Shown here: one piece after another, positions 58,386 through 64,000 of the stretch
Layout of the letters: the number at the start of each line of letters is the position of its first letter
Position numbering within the stretch: the stretch's first letter is position 1
Assembly: GCA_037893245.1 (NCBI GenBank)
Contig: JBAIAA010000237.1
Coordinates: forward strand, 1 to 64,000
Source of the DNA: Crossaster papposus
Lineage: Eukaryota; Echinodermata; Asteroidea; Velatida; Solasteridae
Reading direction: 5' to 3'
DNA: 64,000 nucleotides
Program-made: the position numbers and the translations under genes
Notes under the pieces: generated by a model
Databases searched by the model: none
Told to the model about the DNA's origin: nothing
The model's input: only the letters and a program-made list of their open reading frames with translations

Positions 58386-59368
58386 ATCGGGCTGACTCTA
58401 TTATTAGTATCCCTAACTTAAGGTTCATCTGTGAATTTTTTTAAAAGAAGCTAATTTCAACTGATTTGGGTAGGTATGAGTATGGACAACTACCAAAAAA
58501 AAGGAAGGAGGGATAGGGGTTGGGGAATTTTTTTAATTAGAGGTCAAAGGTCATTGACCCCTGCCCAAATCCCTAAAAATTATATTTCAGCAACAAAATA
58601 TGGTATATAGATGATCTTGCTGTCAAAATGCACAGAATTACAATAGAAGATGACATCAACTAATTATTGACCCTTGGGACCAAATCCTGACCTCCGAAAA
58701 TGAGGTCAAAGGTCACAAAACAATTTTATTACTAAAATGTCATATTTATAGCAACAAAATATGGTATATAGATGATCTTGATGTCAAAATGCACAGGATT
58801 ATGAAAGAAGATGACATAGAATAACTACTGACCCTTAGAAAAGAGGTCAAAGGTCAAAAATAGACGTATTACTAAAATGTCATATTAGTAAAATAACAGG
58901 GAAATTACCATGAACAAAAACAAATCTAAGAGGCTAATTTCAACTTATTGTGGCGGGTATGGGGGTTATTATTTATTCCAAGAGCAAAGAAGAAGGGGGC
59001 AATTCCCTTTCTGAGGGTCAAAGGTCTTTGACCCTGCACTAAAACATTATAAATTGTATCTCAGCAGCAGTATGTTTTTCATAGGCCTAGATGATCTTGG
59101 TGTCCAAATGCACAGAATTATACTAGGAGACAAACACAATATGAAATGGATTCTTCACCACCCAAATACGAGGTTAAAGGTCAAAATGAGCAATTGGGCG
59201 GAGGGAGTTAAAGTTCATTAGTGTCAAATAGTTTGTGTATGTAAAGTATATATGTGCATTTATAATCATGTTTGGTGTTTATTGGGAAGGAGCGTAATCA
59301 TACATTCAGCCTTATTATTAAAACGATTCTCGGTCACATGGGAAGGACATTAAATTGAAGGACGTCTA

Positions 59369-59797
59369 ATGCTGGGTTATGTGGAATTGTTTTCTTTTTC
59401 TGTGAGACTATTAGGTTTTTTAGTTAAAGATGAAGTGCTTTTGCAAGAAAATAGCAAAGGGAAACCGGTTTATGCAGGCATACTTCAAGGAATGATCAGT
59501 TTATTTGTTGTTGTTTGTTTGATCAATCCCATAGTTAGCTGCAGTGAATCAGAACTCATTCTACTATGGGAAGGGGAGGGTGTTTATGGAAGTTGTCACA
59601 AGTCAGAACTATTTCTCATCGTTTTAATTATTGTTTTGGAGATGCTGCAACAGTTCTTCTGCGTGAAGTATCATAGGATTGTATGTCTGTTACTGGTCTG
59701 CCGAGATAAATCAGTCGGTAGGAGGAGGGGGGGGGGGGGGGGGGTTACGTGTACAAGTTTCAAGAGAACCCCTCCGTGTTTTTCGTTATTTTCTTGA
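59369..59797 (+). other. Hydrophobic open frame inside the foldback, doubtful
   Basis: A 142-codon frame starting with a real ATG, rich in Leu, Val and Ile, running into a poly(G) tract. No motif is recognised. It could be chance in T-rich DNA. Confidence 0.15.
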
Positions 59798-60187
59798 GAC
59801 GCGGTTCTGCTGACAAGTATCATATGGATTGTATTTGAGTTAAATCTGTAATTGTACGTTATCTAGTGGGTATGCCCGGTATTGGGGGGGGGGGGGGGGG
59901 GGGGGGGTTTGTGTATTGCAACAGTGGTCCTTTGTTTTTAGTTCACTCAGTGATTGATTATTACCGGTAAAAATATGCCGTCCCCTTTTTTTCTCCTTTT
60001 TTGGAAGGGGAGCAGGGCATATTGTTTGTGCTATATTATGCACTTCATCAGTCACCATTCTTTCAGTTTACTTTTCTTTTTCCTTGTTTTTATTTGTGTG
60101 TCGGTTTATATGACAGATTGCAAGGACAAATACCGGCTTTTGGGGGGTATTGATCGAAAGGAAGGCATCTTGACTTATTTTTTTTTT

Positions 60188-60775
60188 TTAGTCTTGAGAG
60201 CCATTTCTTTGATCATTGTTTTTTTCTTCCAATAGTTCCAATAGGATTTGCACATTCTCCTCATCCAGGTTGTTTTCTTCTTGGTTGGATTGTGGAGATG
60301 CTTTAGTCCTAGATCGAACAAGTTCATATTTTATGTTTTTGTGCCGTTTGTATGCCAAGGGTTGGGTATCAAATAGCCTACATGTATTTAGGTATTCGTT
60401 TTCACTAATCCAGTGCCAGTGTTTGAGGAGGGCCCGTTTGAGAGCTGGGTGCGCGACTCGTGGGTAGTATGGTAGGACGAACACCAGTGGGGTATTGTGG
60501 TGTGTTTTTTTTTGGTTTTTTTCACGCTTAGAGTCCGCGGAAGGCTCGCCCCTTTGAGGAAGGGCTAGGTCTTCGTTTGTGTATCCGCGCTTTTTAAGTT
60601 GGTCCTTGAATAATTCAACCCTCTCCTCAAAGTCTTTTAAATGGGTACATATACGGTTGTTCCAGTCACTTCGCCCTTGATTAAGCCGCCAAATACCGAC
60701 TTAGGGTGTGCTGAATCTCTCTGCTGTATACAAGACTCTCTGCAAGATGCACCGAACTCCTCTTCTTATTAATAG
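60188..60775 (-). pseudogene. Penelope-like reverse transcriptase, C-terminal relic
   Basis: The minus strand first reads Asp-Ser-Ala-His-Pro-Lys-Ser-Val-Phe-Gly-Gly-Leu-Ile-Lys-Gly-Glu-Val. After a frameshift near 60670-60680 it continues Arg-Ile-Cys-Thr-His-Leu ... Lys-Lys-Arg-Gly-Tyr. Later come Pro-Tyr-Tyr-Pro-Arg-Val, Leu-Lys-His-Trp and Pro-Leu-Ala-Tyr-Lys-Arg-His-Lys-Asn-Ile, ending at TAA (60188). This order (SxHP, KGE, R-x-C, RGY, YHP, HW, P-x-A-x-R-x-x-K-N-L) is the thumb and connection region of Penelope-type enzymes. The catalytic YxDD part and the GIY-YIG endonuclease are not present. Confidence 0.6.
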
Positions 60776-61626
60776 GAAACCTTTGGGACATCACACTTCA
60801 CTGGGGTAACTAGTCAGGGTACATGTAGGCTAACTAGGTGTTATGAGTAATCACTTCTTAAACAAAGACATAATTCATGTTGTTTTATGTTATACGTATA
60901 TCTCTAGGGTGGTGCTTTGTGGATTCAATATGGGGCTTCGAATAATGACCTTTGACCTTTAAGGTCATATGTGGCGGTCAATTTGTATCCCACATTTATA
61001 TCACAAGAATTTACATTTTTCTACTTCCAGTGTAATTATGACCATTTTGACACCAAGATCATACAAGTACATATGTTGTTGCCGAGATACAATTTATAGT
61101 GTTTTAGTCCAGGGTCAATGACCTTTGACCTCTGCTCCTAGAATAAATAATAACTCCCATACCCGCCACGTAAGTTAAAATTAGTCTCTTCGATTTGTTT
61201 GTGCTCATTTTTATTTAATGATAATTTTCCTGTTATAAATATGACATTTTAGTAATAAAATAGTTTTTTGACCTTTGACCTCATTTTCGGAGGTCAGGAT
61301 TTTGTCCCAAGGGTCAATAATTATTTGATGTCATCTTCTTTTGTAATTCTGTGCATTTTGACACCAAGATCATCTACATACCATATTTTGTTGCTGAAAT
61401 ATAATTTTTAGTGATTTAGGCAGGGGTCAATGACCTTTGACCTCTAATAAAAAAAGTTCCCCAACCCCTATCCCTCCTTCCTTTTTTTTGGTAGTTGTCC
61501 ATACCCATACCCACCAAAATCAGTTGAAATTAGCTTCTTTTAATTTTTTTCACAGATTGGCTCAATATATGGCTAATTTAGGGTTACTATATGATACAAT
61601 GTGACGATTCGTTTTATTTATTTGCA

Positions 61627-61935
61627 TGCCATCTATCGACTAATTATTTGAATATGTATTGTATTCTTGGTATTTTGTATTGGATGTTTGACAGAACTGG
61701 GAAAGTACCATTCGAACATTAGGTTCCTGAGACATTTGACATTTCATGAACAAAAATCGGATGTAACAGGGGAGACTGTTTCTCTTTTACATCTTGTCGT
61801 GTTAATGATTCAAGATTGTACAAACATCTGTAGGCCTACACGTATAGCCGGACCACAAAACGCAACCATTTATACGTTTGTTGGATATAAATTGCAAGGG
61901 ATAACTAACTTAAAGATAATATACACACAAGAACA
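61627..61935 (+). repeat. Dispersed repeat shared with 30058-30360
   Basis: Starts just outside the 3.1-kb foldback. Shares 'catgccatctatcgacta', 'acatttgacatttcatga' and 'ttgcaagggataactaactt' with the other copy. Confidence 0.6.
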
Positions 61936-61964
61936 GGCGAGACGCGCGTTCACAGAACACCCGA

Positions 61965-62211
61965 GGCCAATTTCATAAAACATGTAAGCACAACAATTTG
62001 CTTAGCACAAAAATAGTTTTGCTCAGTAAAAAAAGGTTACCAGCCTAAACTCCATGTGCTTTACTTGCGAAGCAAAAACCAGCTGATTATCAGTAACAAA
62101 CGATAAACATCACCTGAATATTATATTTGTAACCTTTTTTTTTTAAAGGAAGAATTTTCATATCTACATGCTAAGCAACTTGTTGTGCTTACATGTTTTA
62201 TGAAATTGGCC
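61965..62211. mobile_element. MITE of the GGCCAATTTCAT family, copy 4
   Basis: Ends ggccaatttcataaaacatg and catgttttatgaaattggcc, with 'gcttagcac' inner blocks. About 247 bp, the same size as copy 1. Confidence 0.88.
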
Positions 62212-62359
62212 CAATGTTATATAATGTCCCCATACCCATTCAAATTGTCTTTATCATCTTACGTTTTTCTTCTCATTTTGATTGGACCAAGAAATTGGCC
62301 GAATGACTCAAAACCAATGTGAATGCGCATAATCACAAACCGTAATCTCAATATGTTGT

Positions 62360-64000
62360 TATAAATAAATTAACGATACTGTTATAAATATTTTTTTAAT
62401 TGTCGCTAGTATTGCTTTCATCACGGGTTTAGCTGTATATAAAAGGGGAAACAAGCTCGGACCCGAAGCGACTAAAGCCAGGGTCGCGAGAGCGATTTCA
62501 AGTGGGCAGGAACACAGCGCGCCTGCCGCCGCTTCAGCCACTGTGTGTGCCCCCTGCACCTGGGCTAATTAAGGGCCAGCTCGTGTTTATAATTGAGGGG
62601 AACATTAATGGTTGGCACTTGATGCCAGTAACAATATTATGGGGAGTGGGCGGCACAGGGCATAGGCACACTTCAATGCATAGCAGAACCGTGGGGAGGT
62701 TTGCTTCGCTGTTTGTGGCTGCGTTTTTGTATGATTTATGTTTTTATTAATTTTGTTTAAAACAAATTGAAAGTGAAGATATTACATTATAAAGCATTAT
62801 TATGAACAAAAATCACTATGATCTGAATTTCCCTAGATATCTTGTCCGACGTTCACTGAGAACATATCGAGATTGATAATGTCAGTTTTCTTTCAACTAT
62901 AGAAGTTTCAAGAAAGGGTGTGTTTAGGAAATTGCTTTTCTCATCCGACCGATTCGATCCTTTTGAATGGAGTCTTCGTAATACGTCCACGGGAAGTGAT
63001 TCGGTCGGTCCCGCCGCCCATACAGCGCCCAGTATAAAATTTACATTCATGTCGCTAAATGATTAATGTTTAATGGATGTAATGCTGATCGAGTCCATGC
63101 GCGAATCGCTGTCAGACGACTGATGTATGCGGAAATACTAAAAAGTAAGAAGATGCCGCCTATATCGAAACTGAAAGAGCAGTTGAGATCATGCGGACTG
63201 GGTATAACAAAGCTTGATTATAAGTTACTTTAGGCTTAAGTTACTATAAGCAGTTACTATATAAGCAGTTGAAAGTATCAACACACTCAGGTTTTTAGAG
63301 AATATATTATTAGTGTGCCGTTTTGACGACCAAACGATACCAATTTGAAAACCTAGGTACGGCCCGCCACTTATACTCTGAGTGCCGCAACGTGGCGGGT
63401 CGTCTGCCACGCTCAATGCACGGGGACCCTCACTCCAAAGTGTGATCGGAGTCAGCCACACTTTGTAAACAGTTGGACTTTTTAGTATTTTACCGCACGG
63501 TGTATAACAGACTAATAAAAAGACGTGAACAAACCCCCCAAATGACCAGGATAAGGAGAGAAGTACCGACCGATCGGTGCGCTGTGGCTACGGTAGTAGA
63601 CCCCCCGTCTGCGGTGGTGGTGCTGAAGTGGGTCCGGGCGGCCGCCACGCGAGCAGCACACGAGCGGTGGATTAATTTTTTTTATCAGCCCTCGCACGGT
63701 GTCAGTTGCCACTCGAATGCCAACTCACCCCGGCGCTGACGGGGCAGGCCCTTACCGCCGCCGCTGCGCTCAGAAATCACTTTTCTGGAGTCAGCCCTGA
63801 CAATGTTATCTAATCGCCATCGGTTGAACAAATGGCGTGTGGTGGAAAATGGGGCGTTTGCTCCGTCGTTGTATAATATCCGTATAGCGGTCTGGTTGTG
63901 TCCACCCGTATTCGCAGGTGATTGGTGGTCGTTGTATGATAGGCTTCTGTGCTTTTCCTTCCCTGAATGTGCCCCAGAACCCGGCCCACTTAACCCACAT
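62360..64000 (+). other. Run of coding-like short frames, unassigned
   Basis: Six + strand frames follow each other with little gap. At 62365-62569 a membrane-like segment is followed by a basic, then Ala-rich tail with Cys-Ala-Pro-Cys. At about 62864-63064 is a 65-residue mixed frame. At 63134-63231 is a frame containing Met-Pro-Pro-Ile-Ser-Lys-Leu-Lys-Glu-Gln-Leu-Arg-Ser-Cys-Gly-Leu, like the start of a SAP domain. Others are at 63316-63449 and 63446-63739. One at about 63680-63812 overlaps the ATG (63808) of the last, which is open to the window edge. GC is higher than to the left. It could be a frame-disrupted large ORF of a mobile element or a compact multi-ORF element. No family is recognised. 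Confidence 0.3.

Larger units (their letters stand above)
58427..61557. mobile_element. 3.1-kb foldback element with 0.6-0.8-kb inverted repeats
   Basis: The left arm (58427 to about 59190) and right arm (about 60930 to 61557) are reverse complements at high identity, with an extra about 140-bp tandem block in the left arm. Paired words include 'agaagctaatttcaactgat', 'ggaaggagggataggggttg' and 'tatatttcagcaacaaaata'. Arms contain tandem 'gaggtcaaaggtca' subrepeats. The interior holds a Penelope-like reverse transcriptase relic (60188-60775, minus strand). Candidate classes are a Penelope-like element with inverted pseudo-LTRs, or a TU/FB-type foldback element that received the relic. Confidence 0.8.

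Overview
This is a gene-poor, repeat-rich stretch of an animal nuclear genome. GC content is low overall, introns are long, canonical GT-AG splice signals are present, and open frames are almost all short. The dense population of small inverted-repeat transposons, the (CCCTAA)n block and the signal-peptide plus six-cysteine precursor described below fit a marine deuterostome invertebrate. An echinoderm, perhaps a sea star, is my best guess; this is inference, since no search could be run.

The best-supported gene lies on the + strand and spans about 39 kb. Its first coding exon (5641-5919) encodes a start codon, a strong signal peptide and a Gly/acidic-rich spacer, and ends at a perfect GTAAGT donor in phase 0. 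Its last exon (38964-39119) follows a good acceptor, enters in phase 0 and encodes a 51-residue domain with six cysteines spaced C-x5-C-x9-C-x1-C-x5-C-x10-C before a stop. This framework matches the cysteine pattern of CART (cocaine- and amphetamine-regulated transcript) peptides, so the gene is called a CART-type neuropeptide precursor of about 144 residues. A GC-rich upstream exon (about 1760-2130) ending in a GTATGT donor may be its 5' untranslated exon; it carries an upstream reading frame. The roughly 33-kb intron is filled with transposons and some minus-strand exon candidates, the best being a terminal exon with acceptor, stop and AATAAA at 16063-16339 and a cysteine-rich internal exon at 14843-15022.

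Most of the rest is mobile DNA. About a dozen inverted-repeat or foldback families are present, several in two to five copies (TIRs GGCCAATTTCATAGAGC, TATGTGGCAGAG, GTTTGTTTATGGTGTAAAT, TTAAAGGTAGGATACACC, TCCGGCGCGAACTRGTTA and others), often nested. Larger elements include a 1.45-kb unit with about 155-bp inverted repeats carrying the broken start of a RecQ-type helicase (50232-51677), a 1.03-kb PIF/Harbinger-like unit (45324-46354) and a 3.1-kb foldback (58427-61557) enclosing a frameshifted Penelope-like reverse-transcriptase relic. Tandem DNA includes a 1.2-kb satellite (57190-58385), a 16-bp minisatellite (24071-24170), long poly(C)/poly(G) tracts and TACGTACGAC-type palindromic repeats.

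The right edge (62.3-64.0 kb) is richer in GC and has a run of short coding-like + strand frames that runs off the window; I could not assign it.
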